From NCBI GenBank assembly GCA_035552095.1, contig DASZMA010000076.1:36874-100873 (forward strand): 64,000 nucleotides of DNA, given 5' to 3'. The position numbers and the translations under genes were made by a program. Shown piece by piece: positions 19,431-27,927 of the stretch. The notes beneath the pieces are model-generated. The model did no database searches, was not told the DNA's origin, and worked only from the letters and a program-made list of their open reading frames with translations. Numbering within the stretch: the stretch's first letter is position 1; the number at the start of each line of letters is the position of its first letter. The DNA comes from Bog-473 sp035552095 (GTDB lineage Bacteria > Actinomycetota > Acidimicrobiia > Acidimicrobiales > RAAP-2).

Positions 19431-19590
19431 CGGGCCACCACCCGGGGGGTCGCCTGGTCGACCTGGGGGCTCGAACGCGTCGACCATGACCAGCAGTTTG
19501 CTCCCTGGCGCCTCCCGCTGCATGCCTTCGCCGAATCGGAGGCTCCGGCCGGGACTCCGGGGGTGGCCGGTAACCTCGACCTGGAGGCCC

Positions 19591-20009
19591 GTGGACGAAA
19601 TAGACACCAACATCGAGCGCATCCTCACGACGTACGCCACCATCACCGTGGTGGGGGCCAGCGACACGCCGGCCAAGGCGGCTCATTACGTGCCGGCCCA
19701 CATGCAAGAGCACGGCTGGCGCATCATCCCGGTCAATCCGCACGCCAGCGAGATTCTGGGAGAGCCGGTATACCGGACCCTGGCCGAAGTGCCCGAACCG
19801 CTCGGCCTGGTCGATGTGTTCCGGCCCTCTGACCAGACACCCGACGGGCCCGACAGGCCGTCGCCGCCGGGGCCACCGCGTTGTGGTTGCAGCTCGGCAT
19901 CGCCTCGGGAGAGGCCCGGGCCATTGCCGAAGCGGCCGGCCTGCTCTACGTCGAGGATCGCTGCCTGATCGTCGAGCAGCGGCGGCTGGGTTTGGACGCG
20001 CCGCAGTAA
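19591..20009 (+). pseudogene. CoA-binding (YccU-type Rossmann) protein, frameshifted
   Basis: From GTG at 19591 (CTGGAGG just upstream) the frame reads VDEIDTNIERILTTYATITVVG, ASDTPAKAAHYVPAHMQEHG, WRIIPVNPHASEILGEPVY and LGLVDVFRPSDQTPD, the CoA-binding domain 2 pattern. At 19846-19847 one base is missing. The rest of the family sequence (ARQAVAAGATALWLQLGI, then LLYVEDRCLIVEQRRLG) continues in another frame to the stop at 20007-20009. Restoring one base would give a normal protein of about 139 residues. Either the gene is recently inactivated or this is an assembly error. The domain binds CoA; its metabolic role is unknown even in intact members. Confidence 0.8.
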
Positions 20010-20039
20010 GGGCGGCGACCGCCCGCCGCGCCAACCCCG

Positions 20040-20579
20040 GTGTCGAGGGCGAGGTCCGCCGGGGCGGTCCCGGATGACAACATCTGTCCCATCGCCCGTC
20101 GCCCCGCGCTGGACAGTTCACACCGCAGGCCGACGCGTTGGCGCACCTGGGTGCTCGGTCTCGGGCTGTTCGCCCTGTTCGCCGCCGGCCTGGGCTATCT
20201 GGTGGGCAACGAGGTGCAGGGCAACACCCAGTTCGACCAGGCCCACCGGTCCCTGGGCCTGGCCCAGGGCAGCCTGCACGCCGTGCGGGCCGATCTCGGC
20301 ACGCTGCGCCGGAACCTCGGCGCGCTCAACGGTGAGATCGGCCAGACGGCACCGGCGCTGGGCCGGGACACCGCCCAGCTGCAGAGCGACCAGGCCGCGC
20401 TGGCCCGGAGCCAGGCCAACTTCGCCCGGCAGGGGTCCGCCATCATCGACCTGCAGGCCTGCCTCGGGGGGGTTGAACAAGCATTGAACGCGCTCTCGGT
20501 GGGTGATCAGCGCTCCGCCGTTGACGCACTGAACGCGGCGGCCACCAGCTGTCAGAGCGCGGTGGCCACCAATGGGTAA
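20040..20579 (+). CDS. Membrane-anchored coiled protein with a Cys-bounded C-terminal module, function unknown
   Basis: Up to 179 residues; the start is uncertain because no clear ribosome-binding site is seen. A charged N-terminus (RRPALDSSHRRPTRWRTW) precedes one membrane helix (about 40-60, VLGLGLFALFAAGLGYLVG). The outer part is alpha-helical and Ala/Leu/Gln-rich (LAQGSLHAVRADLGTLRRNL, LQSDQAALARSQANFARQG). The end, ACLGGVEQALNALSVGDQ followed by AAATSCQSA, has two Cys about 30 residues apart. The same kind of module occurs in the N-terminal stalk of the next gene, whose start overlaps this stop by 8 bp. The pair are probably co-expressed surface proteins. No enzymatic motif is seen. Confidence 0.6.
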   Translation: MSRARSAGAVPDDNICPIARRPALDSSHRRPTRWRTWVLGLGLFALFAAGLGYLVGNEVQGNTQFDQAHRSLGLAQGSLHAVRADLGTLRRNLGALNGEIGQTAPALGRDTAQLQSDQAALARSQANFARQGSAIIDLQACLGGVEQALNALSVGDQRSAVDALNAAATSCQSAVATNG

Positions 20580-21900
20580 GGCCCGAAGGAGGCGCTTGCT
20601 CACCTCCGCGCTGACGCTCGTCCTGATCGGGGTCCTCGTGGCCGCGTTGGTGACCGACCTCGACGCTCACGCCCGGACCCGCCAGGAACGCCGGACCCTG
20701 GCCCTGACCCGCCAGAAGCTCGCCACGGCGCGCTTCAATGTCGCCGCCACCCGCTACGCCGGCGGGCTGGCCCGCGGTCACCTGCTGGGACTGCAGCACG
20801 CGGTGACGGCGGCCCTGGCCCAACTGGCCACCACCGATCAGACGCTGGCGGCCACCAACAAATCGGCCTACATCCAAGGAGTCGACATCGGCACGTTGCA
20901 CACCTGCCTGGGTGGGGTGCAGGCAGCGCTGCAGCAGATCCGGGGGCACGACAACGCCGCCGCCACCGGGGATATCTCGGCCGTCTCGTCGGCCTGCCTC
21001 ACGCTTGAAGATGGTCAGAACGGTGGACCGGCGTACCCCTTCGACTTCCCCGATCCGTTCGTGCTGCGGGTCGGGGCCACCTATTTCGCCTACGCCACCA
21101 ACTCGGCCGAGGGGAACATCCAGATCATTGCGTCAACCGATATCAGCCAATGGAGCGCGGTGGGCAATGCCCTGCCGAAGCTGCCCGGATGGGCCGCCCC
21201 GAACGCGACCTGGGCGCCCTCGGTCCGCCAGATAGGCGGGACCTTCGTCCTCTACTACTCAGCCGTGGTAGCCGGGGCGGGCGGCGGAGAGCAGTGCATT
21301 TCCGCCGCCACCTCTTCCCGGCCGCAGGGCCCCTTCGTCGACAGCTCGACCGCTCCCCTGGTCTGCCAGGCCAGCCTGGGCGGCTCCATCGATCCTTCCC
21401 CGTTTGCCGATGCCAACGGCACGCCGTATCTGGTGTGGAAGTCCAACGGTGGGGCCGGCCAGCCCGCCCTCATCTGGTCGGAGCAGCTGAACCCGGCCGG
21501 CACCGGTTTCGCGGCGGCCGCGCCCACCGAACTGCTGGCGCCCGATCAATCCTGGCAGGGCGGGGTGATCGAGGCGCCGGACCTTGTCCTGCAGGGCGGG
21601 CACTACCTGCTCTTCTACTCGGGCAACAATTGGAACAGCGCCAACTACGCAGTCGGGGTGGCTACCTGCCTCGGCCCGATCGGACCGTGCACCGAACCCC
21701 TGACCCAACCGATCCTGGCCTCCGGCCCGACCATGGCCGGACCCGGGGGAGCAACCGTCTTCACCGACGCCGCCGGCACGTGGTGGATGGCCTTCGACGC
21801 CTGGCTCCCCGGCCAGGTCGGGTATCCCCACAGCCGGGCCCTCTACCTGCGCCGGCTCACCCTCTCGGGTGGCGCGCCGGTGGTGGATCCGCCGGGCTGA
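20572..21900 (+). CDS. Membrane-anchored glycoside hydrolase family 43-like protein
   Basis: 442 residues. Residues 1-25 are a basic start plus one membrane segment (LTSALTLVLIGVLVAALVTDL). About 30-145 are a helical stalk with CLGGVQAALQQI and a second Cys (VSSACLTLE), paralogous to the end of the upstream gene. The remainder is a five-blade propeller: AYPFDFPDPFVLRVGATYFAY with the GH43 base Asp, then STDISQWSAVGNALP, GGVIEAPDLVLQGGHYLLFYS with the expected Glu and Asp, and WMAFDAWLPGQVGYPHSRA. GH43 enzymes release arabinose or xylose from plant or algal polysaccharides. The catalytic domain should face outside the cell. The 3' end overlaps the convergent DksA-type gene by 58 bp. Confidence 0.82.
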   Translation: MGKARRRRLLTSALTLVLIGVLVAALVTDLDAHARTRQERRTLALTRQKLATARFNVAATRYAGGLARGHLLGLQHAVTAALAQLATTDQTLAATNKSAYIQGVDIGTLHTCLGGVQAALQQIRGHDNAAATGDISAVSSACLTLEDGQNGGPAYPFDFPDPFVLRVGATYFAYATNSAEGNIQIIASTDISQWSAVGNALPKLPGWAAPNATWAPSVRQIGGTFVLYYSAVVAGAGGGEQCISAATSSRPQGPFVDSSTAPLVCQASLGGSIDPSPFADANGTPYLVWKSNGGAGQPALIWSEQLNPAGTGFAAAAPTELLAPDQSWQGGVIEAPDLVLQGGHYLLFYSGNNWNSANYAVGVATCLGPIGPCTEPLTQPILASGPTMAGPGGATVFTDAAGTWWMAFDAWLPGQVGYPHSRALYLRRLTLSGGAPVVDPPG

Positions 21901-22265
21901 TCACCCGGGCGGGTGGAAGGCGCACCTGACGCGCAACGGATGCACGACGAGGCGGCCGGTCGCGCCTCCAGCCGTTCCGACGCAATGGGCCCGCCGCACT
22001 GGTCGCACCGCCAATAGGTCCCCTCCTTCAGCCGGACCATGGCCCGGTCCAGCTCGGCGAGGGTCGCCTCGGCCTCGGCCAGCAGTGACCCGACCTGGGC
22101 GCGCTCGAAGGCCACGGTTGCTCCTTCGGGGTCGTGCTCGTCGTCGGCGTTGGCGTCGACCGAGCCGGCGATGATCGCCTCGTAGTCACCGCGCATGGTC
22201 CTGATCCGCGACACCGTGGCGGCGCGTTCGGACTCGAGATGGTGGCGGGCGGTCACCTCGTCCAT
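21843..22265 (-). CDS. TraR/DksA C4 zinc-finger protein
   Basis: 140 residues from MDEVTARHHLESERAATVS; a 17-codon upstream extension is unlikely. A helical hairpin (about 1-85, with VGSLLAEAEATLAELDRAM and VRLKEGTYWRC) precedes the C4 finger CDQCGGPIASERLEARPA, ending SSCIRC, i.e. C-x2-C-x17-C-x2-C. DksA-type proteins reach into the RNA polymerase secondary channel, though small actinobacterial members may have other roles. The Gly/Pro/Ser-rich tail after the finger is longer than usual and overlaps the end of the GH43 gene on the other strand, so the real gene may be under constraint from both strands. Confidence 0.8.
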   Translation of the reverse strand: MDEVTARHHLESERAATVSRIRTMRGDYEAIIAGSVDANADDEHDPEGATVAFERAQVGSLLAEAEATLAELDRAMVRLKEGTYWRCDQCGGPIASERLEARPAASSCIRCASGAPSTRPGDQPGGSTTGAPPERVSRRR

Positions 22266-22275
22266 GCCGCCCGTC

Positions 22276-23214
22276 CTAGCCGAGCACCGGTGGCACGAAG
22301 GAGCAGGTCGGGACAAAGGAGCGACGGTCCGGTCCGAGGGCGTTCATCACATCTTGCAGGGCCACCGGGTCGTAGACGATGCCGATGTGCTCGGTGAAGT
22401 CCAGCGGGCATTGGTCCTGCAGGAGGATGTTCTGCACATCGGGGCCGCTCAGGAAGGCGGACGCGTAGGGCGTCACCACCTCGTCGTATTTGGACTCAAT
22501 GACCACGTAGCGGGGGCCGGGCACCGTGTCGCCGCCCGCGTTCAGGGTGGCGGTGAAGTCGGAGCCCTGGCCATTGACCTGTTGGGTGCAGGCCAGACAG
22601 CCCACCACGGTGAGCGGGTCCACCATGAGCCCGTGGGCCACCGAGAGGAGCGCATCGGCCCCGTCGAGCGTGGTGCCGTGATTTGAGGGAGCCAGCCCGA
22701 CCAGGAGGTGGACCAGGGGGGCGCCGCCCAGGAACTTCAGGTAGTAGCGGGGCATCATCCCGCCCTGCGAGTGGCCGACGATGTCCACCTGGGCACTGTG
22801 GGTCGCCTCCAGGACGTAGAAGACGAACCGGGCCAACTGACGGGCCGAGGTGGGGATGTCGCCCTCGCCGTCGATGCGGCCGGCGCTGAGGGGACCGGCC
22901 CCGTAGTTGAACCCGTAGACGCAGTAGCCGGCGTTGGCCAGTTCCGGCGAGAGGGCCTGCCAGGTGAGATTCTCATTGAAGAGCGTGCCGTGCAGCAGGA
23001 TCACCGGGTAGGGATGGGCGGCGGTCGGCCGGCAGGACCAGTTGTTCATCCCCGCCGGCACGCCGCCCGGATCGGTCACTTGCGACAGCACGCCCTGCGC
23101 GATGGTGCCGACCGGAAGCGGCGGTGCGGCGCCGGCCGGAGCGGCCACGCCCACCATGCCCGCCGCCAACCCGAAGGCAGCCGCCGCGGCCAGGAGCCGA
23201 CTGATGCGCGTCAT
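22276..23214 (-). CDS. Secreted lipase/esterase (alpha/beta hydrolase, lipase class 2-like)
   Basis: 312 residues from the ATG at 23214. A Sec signal peptide is clear (RISRLLAAAAAFGLAAGMVG then APAGAAPP, cleavage near residue 30). The oxyanion segment PVILLHGTLFNENLTWQAL precedes AGYCVYGFNYGAGP and the nucleophile elbow VDIVGHSQGGMMPRYYLKFLG. The acid is probably the Asp in ESKYDEVVTPY and the base the His in LDFTEHIGIVYD. Cys pairs (WSCRP, GCLACTQQ, DQCPLDF) suggest disulfides. It hydrolyses lipids or esters outside the cell. The start follows alanine dehydrogenase by 41 bp on the same strand, but a shared function is not obvious. Confidence 0.88.
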   Translation of the reverse strand: MTRISRLLAAAAAFGLAAGMVGVAAPAGAAPPLPVGTIAQGVLSQVTDPGGVPAGMNNWSCRPTAAHPYPVILLHGTLFNENLTWQALSPELANAGYCVYGFNYGAGPLSAGRIDGEGDIPTSARQLARFVFYVLEATHSAQVDIVGHSQGGMMPRYYLKFLGGAPLVHLLVGLAPSNHGTTLDGADALLSVAHGLMVDPLTVVGCLACTQQVNGQGSDFTATLNAGGDTVPGPRYVVIESKYDEVVTPYASAFLSGPDVQNILLQDQCPLDFTEHIGIVYDPVALQDVMNALGPDRRSFVPTCSFVPPVLG

Positions 23215-23255
23215 GCCATCCACCTTGCCACGGGTGTCGACGGCGCGCCGGGCGC

Positions 23256-24377
23256 TCAGGCGATGAGCTGGGCTACCGGTGTGAAGGGCAGCCCGTGCGC
23301 CTCGGCCACCGGCTGGTACGTCACGAGCCCATCGGCCACGTTGACGCCTTCGGCCAGCGCCGGATCGGCCCGCACCGCTCCCTTCCACCCGTGGGCGGCG
23401 ATGCTCAGGGTGTAGGGCAGCGTGGCGTTGGCCAGCGCGTGCGTCGAGGTGTGGGGCACCGCGCCGGGCATGTTGGCCACGCAGTAGAAGATCGACCCGT
23501 GCACCTCGAACGTGGGGTTCGAGTGCGTGGTCGGTCGGGTCGACTCGAAGCAGCCGCCCTGGTCGACCGAGATGTCGACCAGCACCGAACCGTGGCGCAT
23601 CCGCTCCACCAGGGCGTCGGACACCAACCGGGGCGCCCGGGCCCCGACCACCAGCACGGCGCCGATCACGATGTCGGCCTCCACGCAGATCTCCTCAATG
23701 GCGTGCTGGGAGGAGGCGATCGTCTCCAGCGCGCCCCGGAAGTGGTGGTCGAATTCACGCAGCCGGTCCAGGTTGCGGTCGAGGACGAACACCTCGGAAT
23801 GCATGCCGACCGCCAAGGTGGCCGCCGCCATCCCGACCACCCCGGCGCCGAGAATGACGACCCGGGCCGCCCGCACGCCGGGCACCCCGCAGACCAGCAC
23901 GCCGCGGCCCCCACCGGGGCGCATGAGGTGATGGGCCCCCATGAGCGGCGCCATGCGGCCGGCCACCTCGCTCATGGGCGCCAGCAGCGGCAGCGAGTTG
24001 TCACTCTGGCGCACGGTCTCATAGGCGATCGCCACATTCCCGCCGGCCACCAAGGCCTCGGTGCACTCCCGGGAGGCGGCCAGGTGCAGGTAGGTGAAGA
24101 GGGTCTGGCCGGCCCGGGCGCCGAGCCGGTGGTACTCCGAGGCGACCGGCTCCTTGACCTTGCAGACCAGGTCCGAGTCGGCCCACACGTCATCGGCCCG
24201 CGGGATGATCCGGGCTCCGGTGCCGACGAACTCCTCGTCGGGCATGGACGATCCGACGCCGGCGCCGGCCTCGACGTAGACCGTGTGGCCGGCCGAGGTC
24301 AGCTCGCGCACGCCGGCCGGCGTGATGGCCACCCGGTACTCGTCCTCCTTCACTTCTTTGGGTATGCCGACGATCAT
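23256..24377 (-). CDS. ald: Alanine dehydrogenase
   Basis: 373 residues, full family length. MIVGIPKEVKEDEYRVAITP is the diagnostic start. Substrate residues are in LVCKVKEP (catalytic Lys) and FTYLHLAASRE (catalytic His). The NAD Rossmann motif is VVILGAGVVGMAAATLAVGM near residue 170, with Asp in VFVLDRNLDRLREF. It interconverts L-alanine and pyruvate with NAD, releasing or fixing ammonia. It lies 3 bp downstream of an aldehyde dehydrogenase gene and near a pyruvate-type aminotransferase. In this setting it probably recycles the alanine formed by transamination back to pyruvate. The divergent Lrp-family gene is the obvious regulator. Confidence 0.93.
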   Translation of the reverse strand: MIVGIPKEVKEDEYRVAITPAGVRELTSAGHTVYVEAGAGVGSSMPDEEFVGTGARIIPRADDVWADSDLVCKVKEPVASEYHRLGARAGQTLFTYLHLAASRECTEALVAGGNVAIAYETVRQSDNSLPLLAPMSEVAGRMAPLMGAHHLMRPGGGRGVLVCGVPGVRAARVVILGAGVVGMAAATLAVGMHSEVFVLDRNLDRLREFDHHFRGALETIASSQHAIEEICVEADIVIGAVLVVGARAPRLVSDALVERMRHGSVLVDISVDQGGCFESTRPTTHSNPTFEVHGSIFYCVANMPGAVPHTSTHALANATLPYTLSIAAHGWKGAVRADPALAEGVNVADGLVTYQPVAEAHGLPFTPVAQLIA

Positions 24378-24380
24378 CGC

Positions 24381-25808
24381 CTACTCCTCAATATTGCTCA
24401 TGACGTGCTTGATCCGGGTGTAGTCCTCAAAGCCGTACATGGAGAGATCCTTGCCGTAGCCGGACCGCTTGAAACCGCCGTGGGGCATCTCGGCCACCAT
24501 CGGTATGTGGGTGTTGATCCACACGCACCCGAAGTCCAGGTCGCGGGCCATCCGCATGGCCCGCCCGTGGTCCCGCGTCCACACCGATGACGCCAAGCCG
24601 TACTCGACGCCGTTGGCCCACTGCAGCGCCTGAGCCTCGTCGGTGAACTTCTGGACGGTGATGACCGGGCCGAAGATCTCCGACTGCACCATCTCGTCGT
24701 CCTGCTGCAGGCCGGACACCACCGTCGGCGCGAAGCAGTAGCCACGCGGGCCGACCGCCCGGCCGCCCGTGGCCACCTCGGCGTGCGCCGGGACCCGGTC
24801 GAAGAACCCGCTGACCCGGGCCAGCTGGGTGGCGTTGTTCAGGGGCCCGAAGTCAGCCCCCTCCACCTCGGTACCGCCCACGGTCGTGCCCTCGGCCTGG
24901 GCGATCAGCTCGGCCAGGAAGTCGTCGTGGACGCCCGGACCGGCCAGGACCCGGGTGGCGGCCGTGCAGTCCTGCCCGGCGTTGAAGTAGCCCGCGCCGG
25001 CGATCCCGGCCGCCGCCGAGGCGGGGTCGGCGTCATCGAAGACGATCACCGGGGCCTTCCCGCCGAGCTCGAGGTGGACGCGCTTGAGGCTCGGGGCGGC
25101 GGCCGCGGCGACCTCCATGCCCGCACGCACCGACCCGGTCACCGACACCATGGCCGGTATGTCGTGGACCACGAGGGCGCGGCCGGTGTCCCGGTCCCCG
25201 CAGACCACGTTGAACACGCCGGGCGGGAGGTGCTCGGCCATGATCTCGGCCATCAGGAGCGCGCTGATCGGCGTGGTGTCGGACGGCTTGAGCACCATGG
25301 TGTTGCCCGCCGCCAGCGCGGGGGCGAACTTCCATACCGCCATCATCATCGGGTAGTTCCACGGTGTGACCGCCCCGCACACGCCGAGCGGCTCCCGGCG
25401 AATGAAGGACGTGTGCCCGGCCATGTACTCCGAGGCCGCCAAGCCCTGGAGGTGGCGCGCCGCGCCGGCGAAGAAACGGATCTGGTCCACCGACGGTGGC
25501 AGTTCCTCGTCCATGGTGAGCTGGAACGGCTTCCCGGTGTTCTCACACTCAGCCCGGACGATCTCCTCCCCCCGCAGCGCGATGGCATCGGCAATGCGGA
25601 TGAGGGCGAGGCTCCGCTCGGAAGGGGTGGTCCGCCGCCAGGATGTGAACGCCTCGGCGGCCACCCGGAGCGCCCGGTCGACGTCAGCGGGGCCCGAGAC
25701 CGGCGCTTCGGCGAACGGCTCCCCCGTGCTGGGGTTGAGCAGCGGGGCCGTTGGACCATCCTCGGCGTCGCAATAGGCCCCCCCGATGAAGTTCTGCAGC
25801 CTGCGCAT
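24381..25808 (-). CDS. Aldehyde dehydrogenase, probably aminobutyraldehyde/amino-aldehyde type
   Basis: 475 residues. NFIGGAYCDAEDGPTAPLLNP is the usual start. AVTPWNYPMMMAVWKFAPAL, ALAAGNTMVLKPSDTTP, the general-base region VHLELGGKAPVIVFDDAD and the nucleophile YFNAGQDCTAATRVL are intact, as is EIFGPVITVQKF. Sequence style is that of betaine-aldehyde or 4-aminobutyraldehyde dehydrogenases. It would oxidise the aldehyde produced by the neighbouring aminotransferase or FAD oxidase to an amino acid such as GABA. A good ribosome-binding site (GAAGGGAG) precedes the ATG. It shares a 185-bp divergent promoter region with the Lrp regulator gene. Confidence 0.88.
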   Translation of the reverse strand: MRRLQNFIGGAYCDAEDGPTAPLLNPSTGEPFAEAPVSGPADVDRALRVAAEAFTSWRRTTPSERSLALIRIADAIALRGEEIVRAECENTGKPFQLTMDEELPPSVDQIRFFAGAARHLQGLAASEYMAGHTSFIRREPLGVCGAVTPWNYPMMMAVWKFAPALAAGNTMVLKPSDTTPISALLMAEIMAEHLPPGVFNVVCGDRDTGRALVVHDIPAMVSVTGSVRAGMEVAAAAAPSLKRVHLELGGKAPVIVFDDADPASAAAGIAGAGYFNAGQDCTAATRVLAGPGVHDDFLAELIAQAEGTTVGGTEVEGADFGPLNNATQLARVSGFFDRVPAHAEVATGGRAVGPRGYCFAPTVVSGLQQDDEMVQSEIFGPVITVQKFTDEAQALQWANGVEYGLASSVWTRDHGRAMRMARDLDFGCVWINTHIPMVAEMPHGGFKRSGYGKDLSMYGFEDYTRIKHVMSNIEE

Positions 25809-25821
25809 GTCGCTCCCTTCT

Positions 25822-25897
25822 CACGGTTGCTTCGTTATGTACTCAATCACAGAATGAGGCAGGGCAAACAAGGGATTTCGCCACAAATGCAACCGTG
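25822..25897. promoter_or_regulatory. Long-range inverted repeat in the aldehyde dehydrogenase/Lrp intergenic region
   Basis: CACGGTTGC (25822-25830) and GCAACCGTG (25889-25897) are exact inverted copies 67 bp apart, flanking the likely promoter of the minus-strand operon. Lrp-family octamers bind such spaced sites and wrap or loop DNA. TTGACG (25913-25918) and ACAATT 17 bases on are a candidate promoter for the regulator gene itself. Confidence 0.45.
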
Positions 25898-25993
25898 GAC
25901 GCCTAATTCTGCTTGACGTCCCGGGTAAACGTGACACAATTCGGCAGCAGGCCTTCCCTGGTCCTGAGCCAGCCCCTACCCACGAGGAGCGGC

Positions 25994-26503
25994 ATGTCCA
26001 AAGTGGACGAGCCCACAGAGTCGAGCGTTCCGGACAACGAGCCCGGCCAGGCCGCCACCTTTCTGGACGAGCCCAACCGGGCCATCATTGAGGCGCTGCA
26101 ACGTGACGGGCGCCAGCCCTACGGCGCCATCGCGGAAGCCGTCGGCCTGTCCGAGGCGGCGGTGCGGCGCCGGGTCCAGCGGTTGCGCGAGGCCGGGGTC
26201 ATGCAGATCGTGGCGGTCACCGACCCGCTGCAACTGGGCTTCACCCGCCAGGCCATGGTGGGGATCTCGGTGGAGGGCGACGTCCGCATGGTGGCCGAGA
26301 AGCTCACGTCCCTGCCCGAGGTGGACTACGTCGTCATGTGCGCCGGATCGTTCGACCTGCTGGCCGAAGTGGTCTGCGAAGACGATGAGCGGCTGCTGCA
26401 GGTGCTCAACGACTCCATCCGTTCCATCCCCGGCGTCCGCCGAACCGAGACGTTCCTGTACCTGAAGTTGGCCAAACAGACATATACCTGGGGCACCCGC
26501 TAG
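25994..26503 (+). CDS. Lrp/AsnC-family transcriptional regulator
   Basis: 169 residues from MSKVDEPTESSVP at 25994, with GAGGAG 5-9 bases upstream. The winged HTH is at about 22-65 (EPNRAIIEALQRDGRQPYG, AIAEAVGLSEAAVRRRVQRL, REAGVMQIVAV). The RAM ligand-sensing domain follows (MVGISVEGDVRMVAEKL, LPEVDYVVMCAGSFDLLAEV, SIRSIPGVRRTETFLYLKL). Dimers and octamers respond to amino acids or related effectors. Lying between the aldehyde/alanine dehydrogenase operon and the aminotransferase/FAD oxidoreductase operon, it probably controls both and responds to a product of the pathway. It is transcribed towards the aminotransferase gene, 41 bp away. Confidence 0.9.
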   Translation: MSKVDEPTESSVPDNEPGQAATFLDEPNRAIIEALQRDGRQPYGAIAEAVGLSEAAVRRRVQRLREAGVMQIVAVTDPLQLGFTRQAMVGISVEGDVRMVAEKLTSLPEVDYVVMCAGSFDLLAEVVCEDDERLLQVLNDSIRSIPGVRRTETFLYLKLAKQTYTWGTR

Positions 26504-26544
26504 ACCGGATCTCCGGTCATCGCCGCCCCCCGAGTGGAGGAACC

Positions 26545-27927
26545 ATGAGCACCACCAACCCCGAGAACTCCGACCTGAGCGAGCAGGCCCGTCGTCACCT
26601 GTGGATGCACTTCAGCCGCATGGGGGCCTACGACGCCACCCATGAGATACCGGTGATGGTGCGCGGCGAAGGCGCCTACGTGTGGGACCAACACGGCAAG
26701 AAGTACCTCGACGGGCTGGCCGGGCTGTTCACCTCCCAGCTGGGACACGGGCGCACCGAGCTGGCCGAGGCGGGCGCCAAGCAGGCCAGCACCCTGGCCT
26801 ACTTCCCGCTCTGGACCTACGCCCACCCCCGGGCCATTGAGTTGGCCGAACGGCTGGCCGGCTACACGCCGGGTGACCTCAACCGCGTCTTCTTCACCTC
26901 TGGTGGCTCCGAAGCGGTGGAGTCGGCCTGGAAACTGGCCCGCCAGTACTTCCGGATGACCGGCGAACCGCAGCGCACCAAGGTGATCAGCCGCAACATC
27001 GCCTACCACGGCACCACCATGGGCGCCCTGTCCATCACCGGGCTGCCCGACCTCAAGACGCCGTTCGAGCCGTTGGTGGCCGGGGCGATCAAGGTGCCCA
27101 ACACCAACTTCTACCGGGCCCCGATCCACGCCGACGACGAGGAGGCCTTCGGGCGATGGGCCGCCGACGAGATTGAGCGGGCCATTCTCCGCGAGGGCGA
27201 GACCACGGTGGCCGCCGTCTTCCTCGAGCCGGTGCAGAACGCCGGCGGCTGCTTCCCGCCCCCGCCCGGTTACTTCCAGCGGGTTCGCGAGATCTGTGAC
27301 CGTTACGGCGTCCTGCTCGTCTCCGACGAGGTCATCTGCGCCTTCGGGCGGCTGGGCCACTGGTTCGGGGCCGAGCGCTACGACTACCAGCCCGACATCA
27401 TTACGGTGGCCAAGGGTTTGACCTCGGGCTACGCGCCCCTCGGCGCCATGATCGCCTCGGACCGCCTCATTGAGCCGTTCCTGGCGGAGGGGGCCTCCTT
27501 CCTGCACGGCTTCACCTTCGCCGGGCACCCGGTGAGCTGCGCCGTGGCCCGGGCCAACCTCGCTGTGTTCGAGGGCGAGCAGATCCTTCAGCACGTGCAG
27601 TCGACCGAGGGCGAGTTCCGCGGTGCCCTGGAAACGTTGTACGAGCTGCCCATCGTGGGCAACATCCGCGGCGCCGGCTTCTTCTACGGGATTGAGCTGG
27701 TCAAGGACAAGGAGACCCGCCTGTCCTTCGACGACGAGGAGTCCGAGCGGCTGCTGCGGGGCTACCTGTCCGGCGCCCTGTTCGAGGCCGGGCTGATCTG
27801 CCGGGCCGACGACCGGGGCGACCCGGTGGTGCAGCTGTCGCCGCCGTTGATCTGCGGGCCCGAGGAGATTGAGTTCATGGTCTCCACCCTGCGCCAGGTG
27901 TTGACCGAGGCGTGGCGCCGGATGTGA
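26545..27927 (+). CDS. Class III PLP aminotransferase (omega-amino acid/diamine:pyruvate type)
   Basis: 460 residues. HLWMHFSRMGAYDATHEIPVMVRGEG opens the fold (read as HLWMHFSRMG then IPVMVRGEGAYVWD). YLDGLAGLFTSQLGHGR, FFTSGGSEAVESAWKLARQY and YHGTTMGALSITGLP follow. SDEVICAFGRLGHWFGAE carries the PLP-ring Asp, and TVAKGLTSGYAPLGAMIA holds the Schiff-base Lys near residue 290. These are features of pyruvate-dependent omega-aminotransferases such as putrescine:pyruvate (SpuC-like) and beta-alanine:pyruvate enzymes. The product alanine could be reoxidised by the alanine dehydrogenase in the same cluster. The stop overlaps the start of the FAD oxidoreductase. Confidence 0.9.
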   Translation: MSTTNPENSDLSEQARRHLWMHFSRMGAYDATHEIPVMVRGEGAYVWDQHGKKYLDGLAGLFTSQLGHGRTELAEAGAKQASTLAYFPLWTYAHPRAIELAERLAGYTPGDLNRVFFTSGGSEAVESAWKLARQYFRMTGEPQRTKVISRNIAYHGTTMGALSITGLPDLKTPFEPLVAGAIKVPNTNFYRAPIHADDEEAFGRWAADEIERAILREGETTVAAVFLEPVQNAGGCFPPPPGYFQRVREICDRYGVLLVSDEVICAFGRLGHWFGAERYDYQPDIITVAKGLTSGYAPLGAMIASDRLIEPFLAEGASFLHGFTFAGHPVSCAVARANLAVFEGEQILQHVQSTEGEFRGALETLYELPIVGNIRGAGFFYGIELVKDKETRLSFDDEESERLLRGYLSGALFEAGLICRADDRGDPVVQLSPPLICGPEEIEFMVSTLRQVLTEAWRRM

